The notes beneath the pieces are model-generated. The model saw nothing but the letters and a program-made list of their open reading frames with translations. It had not been told where the DNA came from and did not search any database. 64,000 bases of DNA from Lachnospiraceae bacterium. GTDB lineage: Bacteria > Bacillota > Clostridia > Lachnospirales > Lachnospiraceae. Position numbers and translations under genes: made by a program. Shown here piece after piece: positions 1 to 9,400 of the stretch (position 1 is the stretch's first letter; every line of letters starts with the position of its first letter). Where the stretch lies: positions 1-64,000 of the forward strand of contig CAAFWV010000041.1 of the NCBI GenBank assembly GCA_900766815.1, in the 5' to 3' direction.

Positions 1-46
1 AATGTATCCGCCTTCATTAATTACTTAATTTATGTTCATCAAAGCT

Positions 47-814
47 TTATTCAGCATCCTCGCTCTTTACAGCCTCGTTATCAACAACCTTGATGATGCC
101 TTTCTTCCACATGATTCTTGAAGAAATGATTGCAATAGGAAGCATGAACAGGATAAGGAATCCAATTGCTCCAAAGAGTGAACCGCCGCTTGAGATACGT
201 ACAAGGAGCGCGATCACAGTTACAAGGATGATAACCGGAAGCACACCCATAACGCCGTTCTTAACTACCTTCTTGCCTGTATTGGTGCTGCCGAAAAGTC
301 CGAGAGTCAGAGAACCGAACAGGGCAGGAATCAGATAGTTGGATGCAGTCTTTACACTGGGAAGCTCGAATACAGGGCTAATCCATGTACTAAGCAGAGC
401 AGCAAGTGCAAGAATGATTACTGTCATGATTGAACTTACAGCAACAGCAACTGATGAGATTGCCTCACCTTCGGGAGTGTTGGGCTCCTTCTTCGTAATC
501 TTCATAGCATTAACTGCTACGGGAAGCTTAAGGTTCATAATATTACCTGTGATAAATGTGAGGTATGATGAAGCTCCAAGAATAGGAGTGTAGCTGATAG
601 CCTCAGAAATACCAACAGGAATGTAAATCATGAGAATACTGATTGTTCCGATGTTGATTACTTCACCGAGGGATGGCATACATCCGTAAACAGAAAGAAC
701 AACAAAGGGAAGTCCAATCATATAAATCAGGGCGATGAGAGTACCGATGCGGCCCCACTTGTGCGCCCAAGCCTGGAATGAATCTGTAATTACAACTTTA
801 TTATCTTTACTCAT
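47..814 (-). CDS. Multi-pass membrane protein, partner of the DUF5058-like protein
   Basis: About 255 residues with roughly six to seven hydrophobic segments and a short charged tail ending in KSEDAE; no signal peptide. I do not recognise a named family with certainty. The gene lies 12 bp downstream of the DUF5058-like membrane gene, so the two probably form one operon and possibly one membrane complex, as seen for DUF5058 proteins that travel with a second membrane protein. A GTG at 823 lies inside the ribosome binding site; the ATG at 814 has AGGAGG eight bases upstream and is the better start. A transporter for a small molecule is a reasonable inference but no substrate can be read from the sequence. 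Confidence 0.6.
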   Translation of the reverse strand: MSKDNKVVITDSFQAWAHKWGRIGTLIALIYMIGLPFVVLSVYGCMPSLGEVINIGTISILMIYIPVGISEAISYTPILGASSYLTFITGNIMNLKLPVAVNAMKITKKEPNTPEGEAISSVAVAVSSIMTVIILALAALLSTWISPVFELPSVKTASNYLIPALFGSLTLGLFGSTNTGKKVVKNGVMGVLPVIILVTVIALLVRISSGGSLFGAIGFLILFMLPIAIISSRIMWKKGIIKVVDNEAVKSEDAE

Positions 815-826
815 GTCTGCCACCTC

Positions 827-1543
827 CTATAAGAATAACTTGCACCAGAAAATGGCAGAAATCATACCACCTATCATGGAGAATGCCATGATGAAGTTGT
901 TGAGCCATCCAAAGCCCGGCTTTTTAGCAAGAATACCAAGCGCGATTGCAATAACAAGACCTGTAATCATAACTGCTGCCTGAACAGTATCTCCAATAAG
1001 CAGAACAGGAATATATACAGCGAAGAGGCAAAGCATGAATACACCACTAAGGACATATTTCCATGTATTGCTGTCATCTGATCTGTCTACGCTCTTAGAT
1101 AACTTCTTGCCGAACGGAAGCAGAATTGCGAATCCGCTAAGCATTCCGATACTCATAAGAATCATTACAACACCGAACTGTCTGCCGGTTGCAAGATCAA
1201 GCATCTCAGCATTGGTTGCAAAGCCAAGAGTTGAAGCAACTGAGCTTGATATCAGCGACTCGTATGAGAGCGAGCCGATAACCGATAATCTCCACCAGCT
1301 CCATACAGTACCGAGCACTGAGATGAGTGCGAACAGTCCGACTACAATAGACAGACTGGGCACAACTGAGAATACCATACTGGATTTGATTACGTTCTTA
1401 ACCTCCTCCCTGCTGATTCCCAGCTCAAGACAGTGGTCATAAGCCTTCTTCAGATAAATAATAGAGAATCCCACGATGTATACCAGGCCGATGATTACCA
1501 GTGCCAGTAGCAGTGGGCTTGAAATGATATCTTTCATTGTCAT
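827..1543 (-). CDS. DUF5058-like membrane protein
   Basis: About 238 residues with six or so membrane segments. The N-terminal segment followed by KKAYDHCLELGISREEV and a SSSVASTLGFATNAEML stretch resembles the DUF5058 family of Firmicutes, whose function is unknown. The in-frame ATG at 1579 lacks a ribosome binding site; ATG at 1543 has GAGGG about eight bases upstream, so I use it (a third ATG lies six bases further in). It is the first gene of a two-gene operon with the membrane protein that follows. Inferred role: half of a two-component transporter; the family name is from memory of motif style, not a search. Confidence 0.6.
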   Translation of the reverse strand: MTMKDIISSPLLLALVIIGLVYIVGFSIIYLKKAYDHCLELGISREEVKNVIKSSMVFSVVPSLSIVVGLFALISVLGTVWSWWRLSVIGSLSYESLISSSVASTLGFATNAEMLDLATGRQFGVVMILMSIGMLSGFAILLPFGKKLSKSVDRSDDSNTWKYVLSGVFMLCLFAVYIPVLLIGDTVQAAVMITGLVIAIALGILAKKPGFGWLNNFIMAFSMIGGMISAIFWCKLFL

Positions 1544-1655
1544 AGTAATTCCCTCACTTTCCTCTCTCATTAAGATCATTCTCTATATATGTACAATCCG
1601 ACCTCAACGCCCGCTTCATGGCGATTGATTACAGATTGGTACAATCAACTTTATT

Positions 1656-1685
1656 ATGATACTATGACTCAGTTCTAAAACGCAA
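1656..1685 (-). promoter_or_regulatory. Candidate promoter for the DUF5058 pair
   Basis: On the minus strand TTGCGT (1680-1685) and TATCAT (1656-1661) are separated by 18 bp. Just downstream, TTGATT and AATCAA form a loose inverted repeat (about 1624-1647) that could be an operator. No other good promoter is visible upstream of 1543. Confidence 0.4.
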
Positions 1686-1724
1686 ATGATTTACAAACCA
1701 ATCGCGCGTGATACTGCTTTACAG

Positions 1725-2120
1725 TCATTTACGAATCAGATTATATGAATTAATCCGATAATAAACATCGCCGGTCGCACAGGGATACAGAATCTCCACC
1801 TCTACTACCAGATTCTCACCTTCTTCGGTGGGAATTGAGATGGTTTTCTCTTGACCAACAAGGTCAAAATACTCGGAAGAATTGGCAGCAGACTTATAAG
1901 CTTCATGAAGTGTATTATCCAGCGCAGATAGCTCTTCTTCCGCTAAATTGCAGGCTTCGTAGTAGTTGGTAGTTCTACTGACAACCTTGTCAGAAAGCTT
2001 TCTGTCAGCATTGGCACTGACGATACTGAGAGCTGCAAAGCTGACCAGACATAAGAGTATGAAAATAAGAAGAATGGATGAGGAACCAACGTTAGCTCCG
2101 TACGATTTTCTTGAAGCCAT
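1725..2120 (-). CDS. Small single-TM protein of the pilin-like cluster
   Basis: 131 residues. An N-terminal basic stretch (MASRKSYGANVG) is followed by one hydrophobic segment (about residues 13-35) and a mostly helical, then beta-rich tail. The layout resembles PilX/GspK-like minor pilins but there is no recognisable prepilin peptidase site. It is the last gene of the minus-strand cluster; its ATG shares one base with the stop codon of the upstream pilin-like gene (TAATG), which suggests translational coupling. Function unknown; a minor pilin or secreted-apparatus component is inferred from context only. Confidence 0.55.
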   Translation of the reverse strand: MASRKSYGANVGSSSILLIFILLCLVSFAALSIVSANADRKLSDKVVSRTTNYYEACNLAEEELSALDNTLHEAYKSAANSSEYFDLVGQEKTISIPTEEGENLVVEVEILYPCATGDVYYRINSYNLIRK

Positions 2121-2686
2121 TATTCCATCCTTTCCGGCAGATGCCTGTTAACTTCCAATGAGTATATTGGTTCGGGCACGTTATTATCTGAACCTTCCTT
2201 AATTGTACTTCCCATAATACCATCATTCATAAGGACAGTATCGGAAACGCCAGACGAAGTGTTAGCAGAAGGACTCTCCAAAGCCGAAGAGGAATCATAT
2301 ACCTCAATCCTGGCTTCACACAATCCTGTATCAGCAGAGTAACCTTCATATCTAAAGTAAACTGTATATGAATCTTCGCCAATATTCTTAAGAATAAGTA
2401 TACTATCCTTTGTATCTGAATAAACCAGAACTCCCGACTCATTGATGATACGACACATAGTATCAAACAATGCGTTTCTGTCAAGGTAATTGTCATAATC
2501 AAGTACACCGGTGTATATCTCTGCCACATCCTGACTGAGATTAACGGCGTTAGTCATATCCGTGCTCTGCCTGCTTATCAGGTGCGACTTGACAAACAAC
2601 TGCACACAGACTGCACTTGCCAGAGAGAAGAACAATATTGATAATATCAGTTCCATCAGGAACAGACTTGACTTAGATGAATTCAT
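2120..2686 (-). CDS. Pseudopilin-like protein with Ser at the cleavage position
   Basis: 188 residues. The N-terminus KSSLFLMELILSILFFSLA mimics a type IV/type II prepilin (hydrophobic helix with Glu at +5 relative to S|LFLME) but the normal Gly at -1 is Ser, so processing by a standard prepilin peptidase is doubtful. The remainder is beta-rich with a Ser/Asn-rich loop near residue 150. It sits between the DUF4860-like gene and the 131-residue gene. A GspI/GspJ-type minor pseudopilin is the best guess. The start ATG has AAAGGA upstream. Confidence 0.55.
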   Translation of the reverse strand: MNSSKSSLFLMELILSILFFSLASAVCVQLFVKSHLISRQSTDMTNAVNLSQDVAEIYTGVLDYDNYLDRNALFDTMCRIINESGVLVYSDTKDSILILKNIGEDSYTVYFRYEGYSADTGLCEARIEVYDSSSALESPSANTSSGVSDTVLMNDGIMGSTIKEGSDNNVPEPIYSLEVNRHLPERME

Positions 2687-2742
2687 AAATAATATCCTTT
2701 AAGTTTACGGCTCACTCATATTCGAAGAGCCCAACTCAATAT

Positions 2743-3240
2743 CTACTTCGTTCGACTGCTTAGATATATGCTCTCAATGTCTCCATCGGGCAGACTGACA
2801 GTAATTTTTACCGGGTTAAGCCCTTCAGCACATTCACTCACCTCGAACTTATCAATCGGACACAGCTTATTGCCGGCATTCAGCACCTCCGCGCCGAGTG
2901 TCACGCTGTCACTTACGAATAATTCCCGTAAATATCCGTCATATTCATATATATAGGTGCTGTAGGAAGCATCATTTATTTCCTGATTAAGAATGAGTGA
3001 TGGCTGGCCGTCAATGCTTCCGATGCTTATACCACCTGCGCTGTCATTACTCCGAAACTTTTCTGAGATGTAGGAGCAGACTGTACGCGCGTTGTAGTTA
3101 TCTTCCATGCTATTTACGGTATTCTGATAGATGTTGGCACCGAACAGTACAAGCGTTAACGTGGAGAGAGTGAAGACTAAGAACAGCGCCAGCACAAACA
3201 ATATATCAACTATATGCTTCTTCTCGCGTTCTGTGTTCAT
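2743..3240 (-). CDS. DUF4860-like pilin-cluster protein
   Basis: 165 residues: basic N-terminus (MNTEREKKHIVD), one transmembrane segment (about residues 12-35), then an extracytoplasmic domain with YNARTVCSYISEKFR and a beta-rich tail. This arrangement matches DUF4860 proteins, which occur beside GspF genes in Clostridia. There is no prepilin cleavage site. Its ATG overlaps the stop codon of the upstream gene as ATGA (3237-3240), so the two are co-translated. Precise role unknown. Confidence 0.6.
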   Translation of the reverse strand: MNTEREKKHIVDILFVLALFLVFTLSTLTLVLFGANIYQNTVNSMEDNYNARTVCSYISEKFRSNDSAGGISIGSIDGQPSLILNQEINDASYSTYIYEYDGYLRELFVSDSVTLGAEVLNAGNKLCPIDKFEVSECAEGLNPVKITVSLPDGDIESIYLSSRTK

Positions 3241-3572
3241 TCCTCCACCTGCCTTCTTATAATAGTAACCTCGGGATAGATATTGGATGCATAGGGAGCA
3301 TAATCCACGAAAAATAGGTCCTTATTATAGCTTAAGCCATAATGCTCCTCCATATATTCCAGACTGTCAGGATACCTGCCCTCAAGTGCATAGCACTGCG
3401 TAATACAGCGTCCCAGGGCACTCTCCAGTCCTTCCTGCTGCTTATTAAGTGAGGTCTCGCCCACATTCGATACTCCGATAAAGAAGAGTACGAACAGCAG
3501 TATAAACAGTATAATGGACAGGCTGCCCGGTGAGAAGCGCCGAATCTTTTTATCTTGTGAGAATCTGTTCAT
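3237..3572 (-). CDS. Small pseudopilin-like membrane protein
   Basis: 111 residues: cytoplasmic basic start (MNRFSQDKKIRRFSPGS), a single membrane helix (about 18-38) and a short outer domain containing ALGRCITQCYALEGRYPDSL. The YALEGRYPDSL piece is similar to the helix-loop of major pseudopilins of the GspG type. No peptidase site is present. It begins 79 bp after the GspF-like gene; that gap holds a small GC-rich hairpin (3608-3624), perhaps an mRNA processing or attenuating element. Identification as pilin-like is inference. Confidence 0.5.
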   Translation of the reverse strand: MNRFSQDKKIRRFSPGSLSIILFILLFVLFFIGVSNVGETSLNKQQEGLESALGRCITQCYALEGRYPDSLEYMEEHYGLSYNKDLFFVDYAPYASNIYPEVTIIRRQVEE

Positions 3573-3651
3573 AAAATAGACCTTTCGTTATCCCATAAAG
3601 GACCTATGCCCGCCGGAACCGGGCTTTCCATTAATATATCAAGCCCTTATA

Positions 3652-4698
3652 TCATCCAATGCTTGACATGATTCCGATAAGCGGCAATATTACCGATAGC
3701 AGAATCATTCCGACGATGAGTGAGAGAATGATTACCAGTGTCGGCTCAAGCACAGCGATAATGCCTGCGAGCTTCTTGTCGGTAGTCTTGTCGTAGTCCT
3801 CAGATATCTTACTCATAACCACGTCGATGTTACCGGTCTTGAAGCCCACGCCAATCATCCTCGAATAGAGGTTAGAGAAAATCCCTGCCTTAGTCAGCGC
3901 CTCAGCCATGTTGTCGCCTTCGCTGAGTGCCTGTCTGCAGACCTCAATCTTATCCTCCATAGCCTTATTCTCAACGATTTCCGATATCATCTTAAGACTG
4001 CTGAAGGTATCCATTCCGCTTGCGAGCGCCATTGACAGACCGCCTGCGAATCTGCCGGCTGCCACACTTTCATAGAAACCCTTCGTTAACGGCAGAACGT
4101 TGAGCACTTTTCTTGCAAAAACGCGACCCTTCACTGTTTTGAAGCAGACAAGATATATGGCTACAACTAATACTACGAGAATAACAAGTGCAACCGAATA
4201 TCTGTTAAGCTTCTGACCCAGATTAAGCATTGAAGCTGAGAAACCGCTCATCTGACTGCCCAGCTGAATGAATACCTGATTAAATATAGGAAGAACCTTG
4301 GTCAAAAGTACGAAGATTACCACGATCATCATACCTATCATGATAAGGGGATAACGGATGGCTCCCTTGATGCTCTCCGATATGTTCTCTTCCTTCTCAT
4401 AATATGCGCCGAGTGCCTCCATGACGTCGTCGAGATTACCGGACTCCTCACCCAGGGCAATCATATTCACGACATAGTCGGGGAAAACACCACAGTCCTT
4501 AACAGAATTGGTGAAGCTGTTTCCCTCCCTACAGGAAGCAAGGATGGTCTCGATGATTTCTTTACCGCTGTTATCCTTGGTGTCTGACAACAGTATCCTC
4601 ATACCCTCAACGGGAGTAATGCCTGCTTTAAGAATCATTGCCGTCTGACTGCAGAAGGTGGCGATTTCCGAATTGGTCAGTTGTCCGCGATTTTTCAT
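3652..4698 (-). CDS. Type II secretion / type IV pilus inner-membrane platform protein (GspF/PilC family)
   Basis: 348 residues with the two-copy T2SSF architecture: cytoplasmic helical domains (about 15-115 and 220-320), each followed by membrane segments near 120-150, 165-190 and at the C-terminus. Motifs such as ALGEESGNLDDVMEALGAYY and its second copy IGVGFKTGNIDVVMSKIS are characteristic. GspF proteins anchor the assembly ATPase and guide pilin extrusion, but no GspE/PilB ATPase or peptidase gene is within the window. AAGGAG precedes the ATG. It follows the transglutaminase lipoprotein gene by 25 bp, so they are probably co-transcribed. Confidence 0.9.
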   Translation of the reverse strand: MKNRGQLTNSEIATFCSQTAMILKAGITPVEGMRILLSDTKDNSGKEIIETILASCREGNSFTNSVKDCGVFPDYVVNMIALGEESGNLDDVMEALGAYYEKEENISESIKGAIRYPLIMIGMMIVVIFVLLTKVLPIFNQVFIQLGSQMSGFSASMLNLGQKLNRYSVALVILVVLVVAIYLVCFKTVKGRVFARKVLNVLPLTKGFYESVAAGRFAGGLSMALASGMDTFSSLKMISEIVENKAMEDKIEVCRQALSEGDNMAEALTKAGIFSNLYSRMIGVGFKTGNIDVVMSKISEDYDKTTDKKLAGIIAVLEPTLVIILSLIVGMILLSVILPLIGIMSSIG

Positions 4699-4723
4699 TA
4701 ATATACTTCTCCTTATACTTCTC

Positions 4724-5779
4724 CTAATAGATGTATTTTACGGTGTAGTTGTCACCTTCACCGATGAATTTCTTGAGCGACTTCTCACTGGAGTTGGCAG
4801 CGAAAGTCGGATCCATGAGCGACCAGCTGTTGCCGTCGAATTCAATAATACCGTTAATCCAGCCTTTCTCTGCCACATAGGTACTGATCCAGGCGTGATA
4901 TACATCCTTGGCGTAGCCGACCTCGAGCTGGGTGGGTATGCCCTGGCTCCTGAGCATGGCGGTCATGAGTGACGCATAGTCCAGGCAGATGCCATTTCCC
5001 GTCTCAAGCGTGCTGTCGACGTCGCACAGATATCCGCTTGCTATGTCCGCGGCCTTGGCCTCGTCGTAGCTGATATTCTCAATAATGTAGTTATACACCG
5101 AATCTATTACTTCCAGGTCTGAGTTGGCGCTGTATGCAAGCTTGGAAGCAAGTGCTACCGTTTCAGAGTCTGTGTTGAAGTTCACATATTGGTTGGGATA
5201 GAGGAAGGGCAGGAACTCATCCTCAATGGTGACAGCCGTCTCCTCATAGAAGGAGGTTGCGTACTGCGTGCCCTCGATATTCTCATATACTCCGATTGCA
5301 TAGGTGCCGCTGCCCGCACTTAATGGAAACACCTCTGCGTTGGCAGTCGTCAGATTATATGTGTAGGTCACTTGATTAGGCCCCGTAATCTGAAGCTTGA
5401 CCTTAGGTGATGAGCCGAGATACGTTATTACGACGTATCCCTTGGAGGTGTTCGATATGTCGATACTTGCAACCTCGTTGCCAAGCACATTTTCGCCGTT
5501 TGCCTCAGGAGTTAGCACCTTGGGCGTGCAATCCCTGCTACCCTTGACCTCCTCTTTGGAAGAAGCGGCCGATGGTTCGTCCTGAATTTTCACCGTGTCT
5601 GCTTCGTTTGCGGATGACGCAGGTTGATTGCCTGTGGGAGTCATCGCATCAGAGCAACCAAGTACAAGACATAGCGGCAAAAGCGCGAGAACTGACTTAT
5701 ATTTCCAATATGAAGTTTTGGTTTGTTTGGAACTCAGAATAAACTGAGTCGTGAGCGATTTTGCCTTCATTAGCAACAT
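4724..5779 (-). CDS. Transglutaminase-like domain lipoprotein
   Basis: 351 residues. A basic N-terminus leads to a hydrophobic segment ending in the lipobox LVLGC (Cys about residue 42), then a Ser/Glu-rich linker, a beta-rich domain, and a C-terminal transglutaminase-like cysteine protease fold with Cys in NGICLDYASL, His in YHAWIST and Asp in LMDPTFAAN, the expected catalytic triad. Such proteins act at the outer face of the membrane. The N-terminal start is uncertain (MLLMKAKS or MKAKS); neither has a strong ribosome binding site. First gene of the pilin-like cluster; a role in processing or crosslinking surface structures is inferred. Confidence 0.75.
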   Translation of the reverse strand: MLLMKAKSLTTQFILSSKQTKTSYWKYKSVLALLPLCLVLGCSDAMTPTGNQPASSANEADTVKIQDEPSAASSKEEVKGSRDCTPKVLTPEANGENVLGNEVASIDISNTSKGYVVITYLGSSPKVKLQITGPNQVTYTYNLTTANAEVFPLSAGSGTYAIGVYENIEGTQYATSFYEETAVTIEDEFLPFLYPNQYVNFNTDSETVALASKLAYSANSDLEVIDSVYNYIIENISYDEAKAADIASGYLCDVDSTLETGNGICLDYASLMTAMLRSQGIPTQLEVGYAKDVYHAWISTYVAEKGWINGIIEFDGNSWSLMDPTFAANSSEKSLKKFIGEGDNYTVKYIY

Positions 5780-5857
5780 ATTAATACATTCGTTTGCTAA
5801 TTACAAACTAAAATAGTCGGCAAGGGGGATTGGGAGAGATTGTGAATGGTCCATGAC

Positions 5858-5916
5858 ACGCTTTAACGCCTTGAAAATGCAACGCTTTAAATGAGTAAAG
5901 AATTTTCGTAAAGCGT
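5858..5916. repeat. Repeated ACGCTTTA octamer
   Basis: ACGCTTTA occurs directly at 5858-5865 and 5882-5889 and inverted (TAAAGCGT) at 5909-5916 in the spacer between the divergent lipoprotein and PilZ genes. Copies two and three can form an 8-bp stem. It may be a regulator binding array upstream of the PilZ promoter. The 318-bp spacer 5780-6097 otherwise holds the PilZ promoter and its leader. Confidence 0.45.
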
Positions 5917-5946
5917 AAAAAATTGTAAAATTACGTTAAAAAACCC

Positions 5947-5976
5947 TTGTATTATTACCACCATATATAGTACAAT
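5947..5976 (+). promoter_or_regulatory. Candidate promoter of the PilZ / surface protein unit
   Basis: TTGTAT (5947-5952) and TACAAT (5971-5976) with an 18-bp spacer. Predicted transcription start is near 5983, leaving a leader of more than 110 bases before the PilZ start codon. Confidence 0.55.
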
Positions 5977-6017
5977 ATGCCTAGTTAAGTAAGGAACGCC
6001 CGCTACATCAAGCCTTG

Positions 6018-6059
6018 CTAATACGTCAAGAGGGACGCTGTTAGTGTGGTCTTTTTTTG
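6018..6059 (+). promoter_or_regulatory. Hairpin plus T-tract in the PilZ leader
   Basis: Within the leader, CTAA-TA-CGTC pairs with GACG-CTG-TTAG (6018-6044, loop 6028-6033), followed after a short gap by seven T (6052-6058). It could be a weak terminator or the expression platform of an RNA switch. I do not recognise a known riboswitch. Confidence 0.35.
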
Positions 6060-6097
6060 TATTCGGGGCACCTTAATGAAGAGGGAAGTATATTAAT

Positions 6098-6406
6098 ATG
6101 GAAGAGAAGAGGAAGATTAGCCGAGTCAGCTATCCTACGAGGGGAGTTATTGTAGATGTTGAGACCGGCGAGAAGTATTATGTCGAGACTGAGAATGTAA
6201 GCCCGCTGGGAATGGGAATACATATGGGTGAGGATACACCTGATCTGGCAGGCAGGGACGTTATTATAGTAGCCTGTACCCTGATAATGTATGCAGAGGT
6301 GACCAGACAGGAGAAAAGAGAAGACGGAAGCTACACTGTGGGAATAAAGGCGAAGGAATTTACGCCGGATGTGCTGCAGTATCTGTTCGATAGTATAGGG
6401 AAATAA
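6098..6406 (+). CDS. PilZ domain protein (c-di-GMP receptor candidate)
   Basis: 102 residues, essentially one PilZ domain. The N-terminal RKISR fits the RxxxR motif and NVSPLGMG fits the [D/N]xSxxG motif, the two c-di-GMP contacts. Cytosolic, no membrane segment. It likely senses cyclic di-GMP and affects motility, adhesion or surface display. It is 15 bp upstream of the large surface protein gene and probably co-transcribed with it, which suggests a c-di-GMP link to surface structure. The ATG has only a distant GAGGG (about 12 bases away), so the start is likely inefficient. Confidence 0.8.
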   Translation: MEEKRKISRVSYPTRGVIVDVETGEKYYVETENVSPLGMGIHMGEDTPDLAGRDVIIVACTLIMYAEVTRQEKREDGSYTVGIKAKEFTPDVLQYLFDSIGK

Positions 6407-6421
6407 AAGGAGGAAGAATAA

Positions 6422-9400
6422 ATGAAAAGGAAAGTAGCAAACGAAAAAGTGATTCGTGCCATGGCAGTCGGTATTGCTGCCATGCTCGCAACAGCAACAC
6501 CAATGACAGCACTTGCAGCTGAGCCGGGAGAGGGGGAAAATCCTGAGGCAACTAAGACAAGCGGAAGCGAAGCAGAGGTTAATACTGTTGTAGATGATGC
6601 ACAGGCAGCAAGTGAGAGCGCCGATACAAGTGTTGAGTCTGCAGAGGAACCTGTTGGTACAGTAACAGGTGATGTTACTGATAGTGTTGTTGCAGGTGAA
6701 GCCGGAACTGATGCCAAGGGTAATGACCTTGCACAGGCTGTAATTGATGCATCAGATGCTCTTGCAGGTGATGCTACAGGAAATGACTTAACTAAGGGCG
6801 ATACAGCTGTTGAGACAGCAGCAGATAATCTTGATGCGGCTGAGGGCGCAATTGTATCTTCTGATTCATCACTTGATAAGGCAGAGGATGCTTATGATGA
6901 TGCAATTGATGCAGCAAATGAGGCAGTAAATACTGTAAATGAGGCTAATGATGCCATTGATGCCAAGGCCGGTGATATCAGCAATGCTGAGACGATCGAT
7001 GAAGCCAATGCTGCATACGATGAATTGGTTGCTATTGCTGATGAGGCAGAGGCTACTTTCAATACCAAGCTTGATGAATACAACGAAGCTAAGAGCGCTT
7101 ATGAAAGTGCAGCAGCTGATGTTAAGAAATATGAACAGGCATATGCTGCTGCAGTAGCTCTTGCTGGCAGCAATGCAGAGGCTGCACTAAAGAACCTTAA
7201 TGACGCTAAGGCTAAGGCAGAGGCTCTTGAAGAGGCACTGAAGGCAGCCAAGGCATCTGTAGATGAGTCTGCAGCTGCAGCCGTTGCTATAGCTGAGAAG
7301 GAGAAGGAAGTTGATTCTACAGGTCTTAACTGGAAAGAGGAAGATAATTTGTTCAACATCATTCTCCAGAATTATTATCTGCCTGAGGTAGCTCATGTAT
7401 CAGATGCCAAGATTACAAGAGTAGGTTTTGCTGACGATCAGTATAATTACTTCAAAGTTGAAGGTAAGGATGCAGACGGTAATAGTGTAGTTCTGTATTA
7501 CAACTATAAGCTCGGTACTGATAACAAATCAAAGGATGAGATGATCATCTTTGTGAAGAGACCGGTTGAGATCTTCGGTGATCCTGATAAGACTCCTGAC
7601 AGATATATTGATTCTAAGGGTGTAGAGAAGGACATTAAAGAGGGACTTAAAGATGGTTCTATCTTCGCAGTTGTTACAAAGAATGATGACGGTACTGAGG
7701 TAACCAAGTACTTCGAGAAGGAGGACCTTGGTGATGCAACCGTAAGTGATGATATTATTGAGTCATCAGATGTTACTGAGACAAGTACAGAGGATATCAC
7801 AGTTGATGAGTCAACTAAGGAGGAAACATATAAGTTTGATAATGAGGGTAACCTTGTTAAGGAAGTAACAGCAAATGTTACTACTATTACTTATACGGAT
7901 GCAAGCTTTTCGTCAGATGAAAGCTATGCATCAGATGCTGAAAGAGATGTGGCAGCTGATGCTAAGAAGGCAGAGCTTGAAGGAGCCGGCGCTAAGAATG
8001 TAGAGGTTACTGAGACAGAAGAAACAACCTATGTTGTAACCGGTACATATATTCCTACATTTACCAAGACTGTAAATGTTAATAAGGAATATGAGAGAAG
8101 TTATATTATTTTCGATGCTGATGAAGCCTACTCAGAAAGTAATGCCAAGGATAAAGCATATAACATGGCAATGAAAGAGATAAATGCTGATCTTGGTGAT
8201 TATTACCTCATTGGCGATATTCAGAATAATCTCAGTGTATCAATGACTGAAGAGGTGAGCCATACTGAAAAGGGTTGGTTCGGAAAAGAACATAAAGTGG
8301 TTGACGATGATTCGGACTACCTTGTAACAGGTACTGTTGAGGCAACCTATGCTAAGGTAACTAAGAAGACTGTTGATAGGAGCACATTCGGGGCTCTATG
8401 GGATGATATCAAGTCTCTCTTTGGTAAAGGTGAGTCTGCTAATCAGCAGCTGAAAGATGAAGTTATGGCTGCCATTGAAGCAGATGGTGGTATCTTCGTA
8501 GGTGCTGATTGGGCTGACGGAAGCTGGGACAAGGCAACTATCAGATATGTCAAGGGATACAAGGTCGAATCTGATGCTTGTGGTACTGTAGAAGAGGCTA
8601 ATCAATCACTAGCAGATAAGATTAAGGCTCAGCTCAAGAAAGATGGTACGGAAACATATACTAAGAATCTCGAGAGCAAGGATACTGTTGAGTATACTAC
8701 TACCTACTCATTCGATATCAATTATCTTAAGAAGACAGGTGAGAAGACAGAGAATAAGGTAGTTAAGACCGAGACCTATAAGGACGCTGAGGCACTTAAG
8801 GGTGATATTATTCAGAATAAGAAATTCAAAGATGGCGAGTATCTGATGACTCGTAAAGGTGATGACGACGACAGCAAGGCATACAGAGACTTCGTTGCAA
8901 ATGGAGTTGCTATTACAGCTAAGTATGCTACGCTCCTTACAGAGGCTCAGGCTGCTACAGAAGCAGTAGCCGATGCTCAGGCTGAGGTAGATAAGCTTAA
9001 TGATGAGATAGCTAAGCTTAATGATGAGATAGCTAAGCTTAAGGATAACAGAACATCTAATCTTGGAGCACTCAGAACCCTTGAAGAGAAGCTTGCGACA
9101 GCAGAACTTAATCTTGAAGAAGCTAAAGGTGTTCTGGAAGAGATTGACGGTAAGCTTGAAGAGGCAGGAATTGATCTTGATGACGTTATCAGAAGACTCA
9201 CACCCGCACCCGGAGTACCCGGAACCCCCGGCGCACCTGCAACAGAGGATGGAGCTCCTGGCGAAGGACCTGCAACTGTTGTTACTACAACAACTAATAA
9301 TGCTACAAATCTTGCACTTACAGGAGCAGGCCAGGCAGGCGGAGCCAATGCAGGTAACGCAGATAATGCAGGCAATGGCGGCAATGCCGGAGTAGGCGGT

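Noticed and set aside
1..46. Possible start of another minus-strand gene at the left edge (ATG at 15-17)
   Set aside because: Only a few codons are visible and the ATG lacks a ribosome binding site, so nothing can be supported.
8977..9384. Long open frames antisense to the surface protein gene
   Set aside because: They arise from the repetitive GC-biased coding sequence on the other strand and lack starts, ribosome binding sites and meaningful composition.
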